Shown: piece by piece, positions 35,430 through 46,037 of the stretch
Numbering within the stretch: position 1 is the first letter of the stretch
Layout: every line of letters starts with the position of its first letter
Assembly (NCBI GenBank): GCA_002862125.1
Contig: PHSP01000001.1
Span: 2,328,501-2,392,500, forward strand
DNA: 64,000 nucleotides
Source of the DNA: Methylobacter sp. KS41
GTDB taxonomy: Bacteria; Pseudomonadota; Gammaproteobacteria; Methylococcales; Methylomonadaceae
Direction: 5' to 3'
Translations under genes and position numbers: made by a program
The notes under the pieces: model-generated
What the model saw: the letters and a program-made list of their open reading frames with translations, nothing else
Database searches by the model: none
What the model was told of the DNA's origin: nothing

Positions 35430-35482
35430 CGCGTCGTAATCCGCCTTATGCGGTATTCATTCATACGGCGGGTTACGACGCG
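35430..35482. repeat. Intergenic hairpin repeat
   Basis: CGCGTCGTAATCCGCC and GGCGGGTTACGACGCG are inverted copies with one mismatch, able to form a stem of 16 pairs around 21 bases. The sequence is of the GGCGGATTACG type common in gammaproteobacterial genomes. It lies between the two insertion sequences. Confidence 0.6.
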
Positions 35483-35610
35483 AGGTAAATCTTTACTTGT
35501 TCGAAACTCGTATGGTTTTCGCGTCTAATCCGCCACACGGCCCCTTAACCTCCAGGGAGAGCATGGTTTCCCGGATGGAAAAATGATTGATTCCAAAGGG
35601 TCGCAGGCGC

Positions 35611-37727
35611 TTAACCCATCTTCGTGACTCCAGTCGCCCTAAGTTATTGATTTTTGGTTACCGGCGGTTTTCATTTCGAAAAAACCCTTTAAAATCAATG
35701 CTCATTTTTCGCTCTCTCTTGTAGTGCCATCCATTTAGGTTTGCATCTTGATTTTTTCCGGAATAGCGCCCATGCTAGAGCCATGTATATTCGAAGAACC
35801 AAAACCAAAACAGCGGATCATGGCGAAGATTCCTATACCTATCGGATCGTTGAATCCGTGCGTGAGGGAACACAAGTCAAGCAACGTACGCTACTCAATC
35901 TAGGCAAAGACTTTGCCATTGAGCCCGCGCACTGGCCCTTGCTTGCGGCCAGAATTGAACAGCTTCTGCAAGGCTCAGCGCCGCGCCAAGACGAGTTGTT
36001 TCATTTAGAGGATGATGCCGGTCAACTTCTGGAGGCCGCCGCCGTGCGCTATAGCGACCTCATCATCGCGAAACTGGCGCAACCGGTGGCGGCAGCGACG
36101 CCCGGGCAGGATTATCATAGTGTCGGCATTAATCATATCGAAGCCCATCAAGCCCGCAGCATCGGCGGGGAAACGTTGGCGTTGCATGCGGTCATGCAGT
36201 TGCAGCTGGATCAGAAGCTTGCCGCACTGGGCTTTAACAAAATCGATGCCGCGGCGGCATTGGGCAGCATCATAGGGCGCATGATTTCACCCGGCAGCGA
36301 ACTGCAGACCCATGACTGGCTGCAAGCACGTACCGGCCTGGGTGAACTGCTTGATCATGACTACGGCAGCACCAGTCTGACGCGCCTGTACACCATCAGC
36401 GATAAGTTGCTCAAACACCAGTCGGCGCTGGAAACTTTTCTGGGTGCTCAGGAGCAGACCTTATTCGATTTAAACCGGAGCATCGTCTTGTACGACTTGA
36501 CCAACACCTATTTTGAAGGCCAGTGCGCCCAAAACCCCAAGGCCCGGTTCGGCCGCTCCAAAGAAAAACGCCGTGATTGCCCATTGGTGACCTTAGGTCT
36601 GGTTCTGGATGGCAATGGCTTCCCGCTCAGCAGCCAGGTCTTTCCAGGCAACGCCAGCGAGCCCGCCACGTTGGCGCTGATGCTGGACGGTCTGCAGGGG
36701 AAAAATCCATTAGCCGGAGAAAAACCGGTCATTATCATGGATGCCGGCATTGCCAGCGCTGACAATCTCGCCTGGTTAAGCGCGCGCGGTTATCTTTACC
36801 TGGTGGTCAGCCGGGAACGCTACCTACAAGATCCCAGAGACCAGGATAATGCCGTACTGGTTAGGGAAACCGGACAGAGCAAAGTCAGCGTTTACCGCAC
36901 AATCGATGCAGAAACCGGGGAAACCCGGCTCTATTGCCACTCCGATCAAAAAGCCAAAAAAGAACAGGCCATCCGCAACCGCTTCCACGTTCGTCTGGAA
37001 GAGGGGCTCGACAAGCTCCATGCCGGTTTGGACAAAAAAGGCACGATCAAAAACTACGCGAAAATACTCGAACGCATTGGCCGGCTGCGCGAAAAAAACA
37101 GCCGCGTCGCGCAAGACTACCGCATTGAAGTCATTGCTGATGACGCGAAAAACAACGCCATCCGTATTGAATGGCAGCGTGAACCCAAAAGTGAACAAAA
37201 AGACCGGCACTGCGGAGTTTACTGCCTGAGAACCACTACTCCGGACTGGTCGGAAGAACAATTGTGGTCAACCTATATCATGCTGACCGAGATCGAAGCC
37301 ACGTTCAGAAGCTTGAAAACCGACCTCGGCTTACGTCCAGTTTTCCACCATAAAGAAGAACGCGTCACCGGACACTTGTTCATTACTTTAATGGCCTACC
37401 ATCTGGTGCATACCCTGCGCTATCAACTCAAGCAGCAGGGTATCCATTTAAGCTGGGACAGCATACGCAACATTATGTCGACCCAACAACGCCTCACGAT
37501 TACCTTGCCGACAGAGGATAATAAGACCATTCACCTGCGCACAACAACCCAAGCCGAAACACGCCAAAAACAACTATACGCAGCCTTAAGTATCAAACCT
37601 GACCTGATAGGTAAATGTAAGACGATTATTGATAAGAAAAAATATGTAGTGCCATTTGAGATAAATTAAAATTTTAACTTATTGAAATAACAAGAAATTA
37701 TCAGTAGAATTCACGAAGATGGGTTAA
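35611..37727 (+). mobile_element. IS1634-type insertion sequence
   Basis: TTAACCCATCTTCGTGA at 35611 and its complement TCACGAAGATGGGTTAA ending at 37727 are 17-base inverted repeats that enclose one large transposase gene. The total length of about 2.1 kb fits the IS1634 family. No target duplication is apparent. The transposase is intact. Confidence 0.85.
35783..37669 (+). CDS. IS1634-family transposase
   Basis: From the ATG at 35783 the protein is 628 residues, starting MYIRRTKTKTADHGEDSYTY, the usual start of IS1634 transposases; the frame opens earlier without a Shine-Dalgarno signal. It has VLYDLTNTYFEGQC and IIMDAGIASADNL (catalytic aspartates), and TEIEATFRSLKTDLGLRPVFH (glutamate), in an IS4-like DDE fold. 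No stops or frameshifts are seen. Confidence 0.92.
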   Translation: MYIRRTKTKTADHGEDSYTYRIVESVREGTQVKQRTLLNLGKDFAIEPAHWPLLAARIEQLLQGSAPRQDELFHLEDDAGQLLEAAAVRYSDLIIAKLAQPVAAATPGQDYHSVGINHIEAHQARSIGGETLALHAVMQLQLDQKLAALGFNKIDAAAALGSIIGRMISPGSELQTHDWLQARTGLGELLDHDYGSTSLTRLYTISDKLLKHQSALETFLGAQEQTLFDLNRSIVLYDLTNTYFEGQCAQNPKARFGRSKEKRRDCPLVTLGLVLDGNGFPLSSQVFPGNASEPATLALMLDGLQGKNPLAGEKPVIIMDAGIASADNLAWLSARGYLYLVVSRERYLQDPRDQDNAVLVRETGQSKVSVYRTIDAETGETRLYCHSDQKAKKEQAIRNRFHVRLEEGLDKLHAGLDKKGTIKNYAKILERIGRLREKNSRVAQDYRIEVIADDAKNNAIRIEWQREPKSEQKDRHCGVYCLRTTTPDWSEEQLWSTYIMLTEIEATFRSLKTDLGLRPVFHHKEERVTGHLFITLMAYHLVHTLRYQLKQQGIHLSWDSIRNIMSTQQRLTITLPTEDNKTIHLRTTTQAETRQKQLYAALSIKPDLIGKCKTIIDKKKYVVPFEIN

Positions 37728-37823
37728 AAAAGCATCCAAAATCCGGGGGTCGAAAATCACCTATAAGCCTTTCCAGGCATGAGGCTGACCCAATTACCAT
37801 GGAACTTTAGAAACTTTTGTTGC

Positions 37824-39053
37824 TTAGGGCTCGGCGCTTGGAAATCTGTCCATGCCGCGTAAAACCGGAAACTTAACCATGCACAATGCCGTAATAACCA
37901 ATGTGGCAACGCCGCCTATGATCACCGCCGGAACCAGTCCGAACCAGGCCGCCGTCAAGCCTGACTCAAATTCACCCAGCTCGTTTGACGCCCCGATAAA
38001 TACCGAATTAACCGCGCTGACCCGGCCACGGATTGCATCGGGGGTTTCCAGCTGAACCAGCATGTGACGGATATAAACGCTAACCATATCCCCTGCGCCC
38101 ATCAGAACCAGCGCCGCCATCGACAGCAAAAAGTTCGTCGAGAGACCAAACAGCACGGTCGCCACGCCAAATAGAAATACGCCGTCAAACATCCAGCGAC
38201 CGATGTTGCGAGTGACCGGCGAAAAACCGAGAATCACGGCGGTAAAGGCTGCGCCGATAGCGGGCGCCGTACGCAGCAATCCAAGACCGGCCGGATCAAT
38301 ATGCAAAACATCGCTGGCGTAGGCAGGTAACAGCGCGGTTGCCCCGCCGAACAGCACCGCAAATAAATCCAGGGAGATCGCCCCCAATATCACCGGACGT
38401 GAACGGACAAAGCGCAACCCTTCCAGCAATGTATGCCAGGAGGCGGGTTCTCGTTTGATCCGGGTTGGCTGCATGCGAATCGGCGCTATTAGCGCTACCG
38501 CCAGAGCCAGTAATACACTCACGAGGGTGTAAACCGTCTGGGCTCCAAATAGATAGAACCAGCCGCCTAATACCGGTCCGGCGATAACGGCAACGTGAAA
38601 CGACGATGAGCTTAGCGCCACTGCGTTGCTAAAGCTGTCAGGCGGCACCAGATTGATGAGAATAGCCTGACTGGCCGGCATCATAAACGCCCGTGCCGAA
38701 CCATATAACGCCATGACGGCAAACACCGGCCAGACTGACTGGAAGGACGTCAACGAGAACGCAAGCAGCAGCAATCCACACAGCATTTCCAGAAATAAAC
38801 ATCCGGCGATGATCCACCGGCGATTCCATTGATCAGCAACATGCCCGGCAACCAATATCAGCAAGGCGAAAGGGACAAATTGCGCCAGCCCGATAAGGCC
38901 AAGATCCAGCGCGTCGCCGGTTTTCTCATAAACTTGCCAACCCACGGCAACGCTTTGCATCTGCACCGCCACGGTAGCTAAAAACCGGGCGGACAGAAAC
39001 AAGGTAAAATTTCGATGGCGCAAAGCGCCGAACTTTTTAGTGGCTATCGACAT
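37824..39053 (-). CDS. MFS transporter, EntS-like exporter
   Basis: This 409-residue protein begins FGALRHRNFTLFLSARFLATVAVQMQSVAVGWQVYE, which is the start of the EntS/MFS_3 group, and has 12 hydrophobic helices. EntS exports enterobactin; this group also exports drugs and other siderophores. No siderophore synthesis gene lies nearby, so the substrate is unknown. It shares strand and neighbourhood with acs, but a 75-base gap separates them. Confidence 0.88.
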   Translation of the reverse strand: MSIATKKFGALRHRNFTLFLSARFLATVAVQMQSVAVGWQVYEKTGDALDLGLIGLAQFVPFALLILVAGHVADQWNRRWIIAGCLFLEMLCGLLLLAFSLTSFQSVWPVFAVMALYGSARAFMMPASQAILINLVPPDSFSNAVALSSSSFHVAVIAGPVLGGWFYLFGAQTVYTLVSVLLALAVALIAPIRMQPTRIKREPASWHTLLEGLRFVRSRPVILGAISLDLFAVLFGGATALLPAYASDVLHIDPAGLGLLRTAPAIGAAFTAVILGFSPVTRNIGRWMFDGVFLFGVATVLFGLSTNFLLSMAALVLMGAGDMVSVYIRHMLVQLETPDAIRGRVSAVNSVFIGASNELGEFESGLTAAWFGLVPAVIIGGVATLVITALCMVKFPVLRGMDRFPSAEP

Positions 39054-39129
39054 ATAAGCTTAACCGCCAGCTCCGGAACAAACCTTATAAAATGGCGCGC
39101 CATTAATGGGCAGCGCCGACAGTCAAGTC

Positions 39130-41067
39130 TTATTTATTGGCGCGATGGTCAATAATGTCTTCAACTACCGATGGATCGGCAAGCGTGGATGTATCGCCCA
39201 GGTTATCAAGTTCATTAGCGGCGACTTTACGCAAAATGCGGCGCATGATTTTACCGGAACGGGTTTTTGGCAAACCGGGCGCCCATTGAATAATATCGGG
39301 ATGGGCAATGCCCCCGATTTCTTTTCTAACCAGCTCAACCAGTTCTTTTCTGAGTTCTTCAGAAGCCTCTACGCCGGCATTCAAGGTGACATAAGCGTAA
39401 ATCCCCTGCCCTTTTATGTCGTGCGGATAACCGACCACAGCGGCTTCCGCGACCTGTTCGTGCATTACCAGGGCGCTTTCAATTTCCGCAGTGCCCAATC
39501 TGTGACCGGACACGTTAATAACATCATCGACACGCCCGGTAATCCAGTAATAACCATCTTCGTCCCGGCGCGCGCCATCACCGGCAAAATAGTAGCCGGG
39601 ATAGTTTTTAAAATAAGTGTCGATAAAACGTTGGTGATCGCCATAGACTGTCCGCGCCTGCCCTGGCCACGGCCTGCTGATGACCAGGATGCCTTCCGCC
39701 TCGCCTTCCATGATAAGCCCCTGATTGTCCATGATTTCCGGTTTGACGCCAAAAAACGGCAAGGTTGCCGATCCCGGTTTTAATGCGGTAACGCCTGGCA
39801 AGGGGGTTATTAATATGCCGCCCGTTTCGGTTTGCCACCAGGTGTCCATAATAGGACATTCTCCGTTGCCGGCTATATGGTAATACCATTCCCAGGCTTC
39901 CGGGTTAATGGGTTCGCCTACACTGCCAAGAATGCGCAGGCTGCCGCGATTGGTGCGGGTGACAAATTCATTACCTTGCGCCATTAAGGCGCGAATTGCC
40001 GTGGGCGCGGTATAAAAAATATTCACCCGATGTTTATCGATCACGCGCCAGAACCGGTCGGCTTCCGGGTAAGTCGGCACGCCCTCGAAAAGAAGGGTAG
40101 TCGCGCCGTTGCACAAGGGTCCATAGATCATATACGAATGCCCGGTTATCCAGCCTATATCGGCGGTGCACCAGTAAATATCCCCATCATGGTAGTCAAA
40201 TATATACTTGTGGGTCATGGCGGCATACAGCAAATAGCCGCCGGTGGTGTGCAAAACACCTTTGGGTTTCCCCGTCGAACCGGATGTATAAAGGATAAAC
40301 AAGGGATCTTCCGCATCCATTTCTTCAGCCGGACAGTCAGCTGAAGCTGCGGACATCGCCTCGTGATACCAGAGGTCGCGCGGCTCAAGCCAGTCTATCG
40401 GATTGCCGGTGTTCTTTATAACGATAACTTTTTTAAGGCCCGGACATGAAGCAGCTGCAAGATCAACATTAGCTTTGATCGGTATGGCTTTTCCGCCACG
40501 GTAACCTTCGTCCGCGCAAACCACGATGTTGCAGTCTGAGTCCAGTATGCGGTCTTTTAACGCTTCAGCGGAAAAACCGCCAAACACGATGGAGTGAACC
40601 GCGCCGATACGGGTGCAAGCCAGCATCACCGATGCCGCTTCCGCAATCATGGGCAAGTAGATGCAAACCCGGTCGCCTTTTTTAACGCCTTGCGTTTTCA
40701 GGACATTGGCAAATTTACAGACCCTCTCATGCAATTGCCGGTAAGTGATTTGTTTATCATGAGCCGGATCATCGCCTTCCCAGATAATAGCAACCTGGCC
40801 GCCTCGTGTTTCAAGATGACGATCAATGCAATTGACGCTGACGTTAAGTTTTCCGCCTTCAAACCAGCGTATATAGCCTTTTGGATAATCGTAATCCATG
40901 ACAGTATGCCAGCGTTCGCTCCACGACAAAAACTGTTCAGCCTGCTGCGCCCAAAATGCCTCCGGCTCGGCAATCGAGAACTGATACATGGTTTTATAGG
41001 TCTCGGCGCTGATATGCGCCTGAGCGGCTATGTCCGGTTTTACATCATAAATCTTAACGTCTGACAT
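39130..41067 (-). CDS. acs: Acetyl-CoA synthetase
   Basis: A complete 645-residue AMP-forming acetate-CoA ligase: [20 protein letters not shown] at the N terminus, the AMP-binding loop [18 protein letters not shown] near 265, [11 protein letters not shown] near 415, and [10 protein letters not shown]-type [13 protein letters not shown] at the end, where the lysine is regulated by acetylation. It makes acetyl-CoA from acetate and ATP. It is alone on its transcript, as far as the gaps show. Confidence 0.97.
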   Translation of the reverse strand: MSDVKIYDVKPDIAAQAHISAETYKTMYQFSIAEPEAFWAQQAEQFLSWSERWHTVMDYDYPKGYIRWFEGGKLNVSVNCIDRHLETRGGQVAIIWEGDDPAHDKQITYRQLHERVCKFANVLKTQGVKKGDRVCIYLPMIAEAASVMLACTRIGAVHSIVFGGFSAEALKDRILDSDCNIVVCADEGYRGGKAIPIKANVDLAAASCPGLKKVIVIKNTGNPIDWLEPRDLWYHEAMSAASADCPAEEMDAEDPLFILYTSGSTGKPKGVLHTTGGYLLYAAMTHKYIFDYHDGDIYWCTADIGWITGHSYMIYGPLCNGATTLLFEGVPTYPEADRFWRVIDKHRVNIFYTAPTAIRALMAQGNEFVTRTNRGSLRILGSVGEPINPEAWEWYYHIAGNGECPIMDTWWQTETGGILITPLPGVTALKPGSATLPFFGVKPEIMDNQGLIMEGEAEGILVISRPWPGQARTVYGDHQRFIDTYFKNYPGYYFAGDGARRDEDGYYWITGRVDDVINVSGHRLGTAEIESALVMHEQVAEAAVVGYPHDIKGQGIYAYVTLNAGVEASEELRKELVELVRKEIGGIAHPDIIQWAPGLPKTRSGKIMRRILRKVAANELDNLGDTSTLADPSVVEDIIDHRANK

Positions 41068-41260
41068 TCGTTAATCCTTGGTTTGCCTGAAGAACGTGCA
41101 ATATTTAGTGAGTACCAAAGCTGATTGCACGAGTGTTGTTAGGGTGAATAGCGTTGCCCGCAGATCTTTGGAAGGTATGATTGACCGGCATAAGATTGTT
41201 CTAAAATATCCGCATCCATCATAAGCGATGCCTTCCGTTACCCAATCCCCTCCCAGGGCG

Positions 41261-42679
41261 CTAATATTTTTGCACGGACTCCGCCAATTTGCTGTGGTTC
41301 ATCGAATAACTGAAATACACAATCAAGCCAATAAAAAGCCAGATCACGAATCGCAGCCAGGTGATGGAAGGAAGAAAGGCCATCAACGCTCCGCAAGACA
41401 GCATGCCCAATACCGGAAACAATGGGCTGAATGGCGAGCGGAAGGGACGTTTCATGTCCGGTTTGGTAATACGCAGAACGATCACACCCAGACACACCAG
41501 AACGAACGCCGCCAAAGTGCCGATATTAACCAGCTCAGCCAGATCGCCAAGCGGAATGAAGCCGGCGATAAGCGCCATAATAATACCGCAGAGCAAAATA
41601 ACGCGAACCGGTGTCCGGGTTTTAGTATCAACTTTACTAAAGAAAGGCGACAACAAACCATCGCGCGACATCGCAAATATTATACGCGTCAAGCCGTAAT
41701 ACAACACCAGCATAACCGTGGTAAGACCAGCAATAACGCCTGTTGCAATCAATGCCGACGCCCAGTTGTAACCCAGCAGCGTCAGTGCGTGAGCCACTGG
41801 CGAGGAGACGTTAAGGTCGGAATAGTGAACAACGCCGGTGAGCAATCCCGATACAATGATGTAGATAACAGTGCAAAAAGACAACGAGGTTACGATGCCG
41901 AAAGGCAGGTCGCGTTGCGGATTTTTCGCTTCTTCCGCAGCCGTTGATACGGCATCGAAACCGACATAGGCAAAAAATACCAGCGATGCACCTGCCAGAA
42001 CGCCGGTAGTTTTCCCCCCGGGCAGGGTTTGAAACCAGCCAAACGGCATGAAGGGATGCCAGTTGTCCGGGTGGACATTAAACACGGCAATCCCGATAAA
42101 TATGCTGATGGTAATCAGTTTCACCGCTACCATGGCATTGTTGGCTTTTGCGCTGTGTTTTACGCCCGCAATCAGAAGCCCCATCAGCAACAGTATGATG
42201 GCTGATGCGGGCAGATTGACAACTCCGCCCATTTTTGGAGCTTTGGTAAGCATATCGGGTAACGGCATTCCGATTGCCGTTAGCGCATTATTAAAATAGC
42301 CGGACCAGCCATTGGCGACCGCCGCCACCGAAATGCCGTATTCCAACAGTAAATCCCAGCCGATAATAAAGGCGATCAATTCGCCAAATGCGGCGTAGCT
42401 GTAACCGTAAGCGCTGCCGCAACCGCCCACGGAAGACGACAGCTCGGCATAAGAAAGCGCTGCGAAGGCGCAGGCAAATCCGGCAATGATGAATGACAAT
42501 ATTATGGCGGGACCCGCCTGGGTTGCAGCGGCAATACCGGTCAGTACGAAAATACCCGTGCCTATGATAGCGCCTACGCCGAGAAAAGCCAGGTCCCATG
42601 CAGACAGGCAACGCTTGAGAACATGATCGAGATCATCATGCGAAACAACTTGCTTGGTGCGAAAAATTTGCAGCGGCAT
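41261..42679 (-). CDS. APC-family amino acid permease (cationic amino acid transporter type)
   Basis: From the ATG at 42679, with AGGGA upstream, the protein has 472 residues (a GTG start at 42739 would add 20). It begins with a basic lead and KRCLSAWDLAFLGVGAIIGTGIFVLTG, the APC first helix with its GxG substrate loop, and has about 12 helices ending in a short basic tail. It resembles the bacterial YfnA/CAT-like transporters. The exact amino acid is not determined. The acs gene lies 193 bases downstream on the same strand. Confidence 0.9.
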   Translation of the reverse strand: MPLQIFRTKQVVSHDDLDHVLKRCLSAWDLAFLGVGAIIGTGIFVLTGIAAATQAGPAIILSFIIAGFACAFAALSYAELSSSVGGCGSAYGYSYAAFGELIAFIIGWDLLLEYGISVAAVANGWSGYFNNALTAIGMPLPDMLTKAPKMGGVVNLPASAIILLLMGLLIAGVKHSAKANNAMVAVKLITISIFIGIAVFNVHPDNWHPFMPFGWFQTLPGGKTTGVLAGASLVFFAYVGFDAVSTAAEEAKNPQRDLPFGIVTSLSFCTVIYIIVSGLLTGVVHYSDLNVSSPVAHALTLLGYNWASALIATGVIAGLTTVMLVLYYGLTRIIFAMSRDGLLSPFFSKVDTKTRTPVRVILLCGIIMALIAGFIPLGDLAELVNIGTLAAFVLVCLGVIVLRITKPDMKRPFRSPFSPLFPVLGMLSCGALMAFLPSITWLRFVIWLFIGLIVYFSYSMNHSKLAESVQKY

Positions 42680-43016
42680 GATTTGAGATCCCTGGCGTGT
42701 AATTGAATGTGAATTTAGGAAGTGATGAATCGGCAGCACTTAGTTTAACGGCCAAAATTATAACGCACACAAGGTTGATACGGTAATGCTCAAAACAAGA
42801 CTCTGAATATCCGCAAAATTCACAATCAACCAGTTGTATATAATGCTTGCAGGGGCGTTATTCACGCAAGTCCCACTGGTTCAAAAAATGGTTTAATGCA
42901 GAGGCCCGTGATAAAATATACAGCATTTTAATCGGCATTGATCCCGTGGAACTTTCATGAGGCGCCGATTGTTAAACCAAGCGTTACTTTATAGTGTTCC
43001 TGAGAAAATTATTGAA
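42680..43016. other. Divergent intergenic region
   Basis: About 340 bases between the permease and L,D-transpeptidase genes. Both promoters must lie here, but I see no clear box, operator or small gene. The transpeptidase could start at 42957 inside this stretch (see that gene). Confidence 0.35.
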
Positions 43017-44441
43017 ATGAAAATCCGTACTCACTTTGCTTGTTTATTGGTATTTCTTGCTGTAGCTGGCGATGCTTATGCCACCACTTACAACTTGCCG
43101 GCAACGAAAGGTGACAGGGTTGTGGCCTCGTCTGCTGGCGAAACAGCAACGATAACAGTTGATCAGGACCAAACCCTGCTGGATGTGGCCAGACGCTTTA
43201 ATCTGGGACAAACAGAAATAGTGACATTAAATCCCAAACTTGATCGCTGGCTTATTAAAAAAGGCACTGTCGTTCGTTTACCCAACAGGCGAATTTTACC
43301 TGATTCCCCACATGAAGGCATTACCTTAAATATCGCCGAATACCGGATGTACTATTATCCCGCGAATCAACCCGGTATAGTGAAATCATACGCCCACGGC
43401 ATTGGCAGGCAGGATTGGCAAACCCCGCTGGGCAGAACGACTGTCGCCAAAAAAGTGAAAGACCCGGCATGGCATCCGCCGGAATCTATAAGACGCGAAC
43501 ATGCCGCGAATGGCGACCCATTGCCCGCTATCGTTCCGCCCGGCCCCCACAATCCTTTGGGCGCTTACGCGCTGTATCTCAATCTTCCCGGTGATTACCG
43601 GATACATGGCACCGACATTGATAAAATTTATGGCATAGGCATGCAGATAACGCATGGTTGCGTGCGTATGTATCCCGAAGACATCGAAGCCTTATACAAT
43701 TCCGTTCCAGTTGGAACACCGGTCTACATAGTCAAGCAACCCATCAAGGTCGGCTGGTTAAACAATACCCTCTATATCGAGGCCCATCCCGATCTGGAGG
43801 GTGAAGAAAAGACTCAGGATCAGAGGTATGCCGTAGCCTTGGCGCTTATTCAAAAAGCCAATAATGGTGAATTGCCTGAGTTTGACCAGGTGGCCTTAAA
43901 TAAGGCGCTTAATGACAAGGATGGTACGCCGGTTCCGCTTTATGAAAGATTACCGCCGTTGGAAGATGAAATACCCGCAACTGAACCGGAGCCTATGCCG
44001 GAACCAATGGTTAAAAGCGCCAAGCCAGCTCATGCGCCTGTAAAACCAGCTCCGGCATCTGTAGCCAAAGGCTCAAAATCAGGGCCGGTAACCGCCGGCA
44101 AAAGCAATAAACAAGCACTGGCAGGCGCCGGCAAATCCGGGAAACAAGAACAGGCGGCCGCCGCTAAAAGTAAAAAACAGGGAGCAGTAACAGCCGGTAA
44201 GAGTAACAAGACGGTTCCGGCAACCGCCAGCAAATCCAAAAATCAAGCGCCGGCAACAACATCAACTAAAAGTAAAAAACAGGGGTTAGCAGCAGCCGGC
44301 AAAAGTAGCAAGCCGGTTCAGGCAACTGCCAGCAAATCTAAAAATCAAGCGCCGGCGCCAGCCAATAAAAGTAAAAAACAAGAAGCGGCAAGCAAAAGCC
44401 ATAGCCAAAACTCTTCAACCGGTTATTATCGCGGGAGTTAA
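43017..44441 (+). CDS. L,D-transpeptidase (YkuD) with LysM-like domain and lysine-rich tail
   Basis: With the ATG at 43017, which gives a proper signal peptide ending DAYA, the protein has 474 residues (start at 42957 adds 20). Order: signal peptide, LysM-like segment (about 45-85), YkuD catalytic domain (about 90-260) with HGTDIDKIYGIGMQITHGCVR, in which His and Cys are catalytic, then a proline- and acid-rich linker and a tail of about 120 residues with repeated KSKKQ/KSKNQ-AxA blocks. It makes 3-3 cross-links or anchors Braun-type lipoprotein to peptidoglycan. The family serine in SxGCxR is replaced by Thr. Confidence 0.88.
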   Translation: MKIRTHFACLLVFLAVAGDAYATTYNLPATKGDRVVASSAGETATITVDQDQTLLDVARRFNLGQTEIVTLNPKLDRWLIKKGTVVRLPNRRILPDSPHEGITLNIAEYRMYYYPANQPGIVKSYAHGIGRQDWQTPLGRTTVAKKVKDPAWHPPESIRREHAANGDPLPAIVPPGPHNPLGAYALYLNLPGDYRIHGTDIDKIYGIGMQITHGCVRMYPEDIEALYNSVPVGTPVYIVKQPIKVGWLNNTLYIEAHPDLEGEEKTQDQRYAVALALIQKANNGELPEFDQVALNKALNDKDGTPVPLYERLPPLEDEIPATEPEPMPEPMVKSAKPAHAPVKPAPASVAKGSKSGPVTAGKSNKQALAGAGKSGKQEQAAAAKSKKQGAVTAGKSNKTVPATASKSKNQAPATTSTKSKKQGLAAAGKSSKPVQATASKSKNQAPAPANKSKKQEAASKSHSQNSSTGYYRGS

Positions 44442-44564
44442 GTTTTTCATTAATTAAAAAAGCCCGCAAATCTTATCCATCAGCAGATTCGCAACATGCC
44501 ATTTTCGTCCGGAATAAGGCGGATGAGCGCATCAATAAGCATCGTACAACAGGCTAATTCGTGC

Positions 44565-45398
44565 TTAGACATCCGCTGTTTTTACCGACAAAGTCAAAAT
44601 AAAATCGGTTTCAATTTCGAGCTCAGCAACATTCTTTAAGGTTTGCAGAACGCTTTCATTGGCTCGCCAGGCAAAAGGCGTCATCTGTAAAAGAGCCATT
44701 CTTTGGCGTGGTTCCGGGGTGATTTTGTAACTGATCCGCTCCGCTACTAAGCGCTCAAAGCCCCTTGGCAGCGAACTCTCTAATGCATGTTCCATTATCT
44801 CGGCATAGATAAACTCTTTCAGCTGCCAGAGGTGGCGGGGGCCAGGTGTCACTGCCAGCAAGTGTCCGGAAGGTTTCAGCACCCGTTTTAGCTCATTTTC
44901 ATCCGAGGGCGCAAATACTCTCAAAACCAAATCAAAATATTGATCCGCATAAGGCAAACGGTTTGAGCTGCCAACGACAAACCGGGCTTCGGGTTGCTTT
45001 TTGGCGGCCGCGGCTATGGCAAACTTGGCAATATCAATACCATGCAAGGAAATCTGCTCATTGTGTTTGCATGAGCAGGCGATTTTCCGGCTGTAATAGC
45101 CTTCCCCGCAACCCAAATCCAGAAGTTGCAAATTCTGGCCCTCTGTTATGTTTGCATCGATTATCATCGCCAAGGCTTTGGCCATCGGCTCATAATATCC
45201 GGCCTCCAAAAACTCACGCCTGGCTAACATCATTGGCTTACTGTCACCAGGCTCCTTGGAATGTTTATGCTGTACAGGCAATAGGTTAAGATAGCCTTCC
45301 TTGGCCAAATCAAAGCTATGCCGGTTCCGGCAATTATAACTTTTTCCTGATTGATGCAGTTGCAGCGACCCCCTGCAAACCGGACATATATAAAGCAT
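44565..45398 (-). CDS. rlmA: 23S rRNA (guanine-N1)-methyltransferase, RlmA type
   Basis: From the ATG at 45398, preceded by GGAGT, the protein has 277 residues. Near its start CPVCRGSLQLHQSGKSYNC and CRNRHSFD give the zinc-ribbon cysteines and histidine used to bind 23S rRNA hairpin 35; EGYLNLL and the SAM motif LLDLGCGEGYYSRKI follow, and later RVFAPSDENELKRVLKPSGH. RlmA methylates G745 in E. coli. It follows the lipid-type operon by 42 bases on the same strand, without obvious link. Confidence 0.9.
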   Translation of the reverse strand: MLYICPVCRGSLQLHQSGKSYNCRNRHSFDLAKEGYLNLLPVQHKHSKEPGDSKPMMLARREFLEAGYYEPMAKALAMIIDANITEGQNLQLLDLGCGEGYYSRKIACSCKHNEQISLHGIDIAKFAIAAAAKKQPEARFVVGSSNRLPYADQYFDLVLRVFAPSDENELKRVLKPSGHLLAVTPGPRHLWQLKEFIYAEIMEHALESSLPRGFERLVAERISYKITPEPRQRMALLQMTPFAWRANESVLQTLKNVAELEIETDFILTLSVKTADV

Positions 45399-45440
45399 CT
45401 TTGACTCCGCTACTTCTTGTCGTTGCACAGGATCGTAAAA

Positions 45441-46037
45441 CTAGCGGCTTTTACGCGCGGAACGTTTTAACACATCCCATACTGAACGAACATTGGATTC
45501 AGGTTCGGGCAATAGCAGAGTGAGCGCGATTTCTTCTATGGCTGCAAGGATGCAAATCACTGCGGCTATTTGGAACGGCCATGCCGGGCCGCCGAGAAAC
45601 ATCACATATAATGATAAACCCATCGATGCGGCGGCGATTTTTACTCCCCAGGTATGGTAGCTGGTAAATCGTCCGAACTTGCTAAAGCCTGCAAAGGCCG
45701 GCAATAGACAACTGGCTACAATCAAAACAACGTATAATAGCTCTCTTCGAACAACATCCGGCCACAACCACCAGCAACCGATAGCAATTGTCAGATAAGT
45801 GATGACGTCCGCCCAACTGTCCAGTGTAGCGCCAAACTGGGAAACCTGTCCGGTCAAGCGGGCGGCCAGACCATCCAATAAATCGGTCAAAAAAGAGAAC
45901 GCCAATAAAATCATAAAGGCAATCCCATGATTCTGCCAGGCCAGCCACAACAGAGCAGGAGCGGCTACGAAGCGGAATCCGGTAAGCAGATTGGGCAAGG
46001 TTAACCTGGACTGTCCGGAGCGCTGTTTGCTGTTCAT
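45441..46037 (-). CDS. CDP-alcohol phosphatidyltransferase family protein
   Basis: From the ATG at 46037 (overlapping the stop of the upstream gene by four bases) the protein has 198 residues. The family motif is complete: TDLLDGLAARLTGQ, GATLDSWAD, i.e. D-x2-DG-x2-AR-x8-G-x3-D-x3-D, which binds two metal ions and CDP-alcohol. Six hydrophobic helices are visible. The enzyme should move a phosphatidyl or archaetidyl-like group from a CDP-lipid to an alcohol such as glycerol-phosphate, inositol-phosphate or serine. It is third in the operon after the CDP-archaeol-synthase-like gene and the phosphatase. Confidence 0.88.
   Translation of the reverse strand: MNSKQRSGQSRLTLPNLLTGFRFVAAPALLWLAWQNHGIAFMILLAFSFLTDLLDGLAARLTGQVSQFGATLDSWADVITYLTIAIGCWWLWPDVVRRELLYVVLIVASCLLPAFAGFSKFGRFTSYHTWGVKIAAASMGLSLYVMFLGGPAWPFQIAAVICILAAIEEIALTLLLPEPESNVRSVWDVLKRSARKSR

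Noticed and set aside
43900-44440. DNA-level tandem repeats as a CRISPR-like array
   Set aside because: The repeats are in frame in the L,D-transpeptidase tail, vary in length and have no constant spacers.
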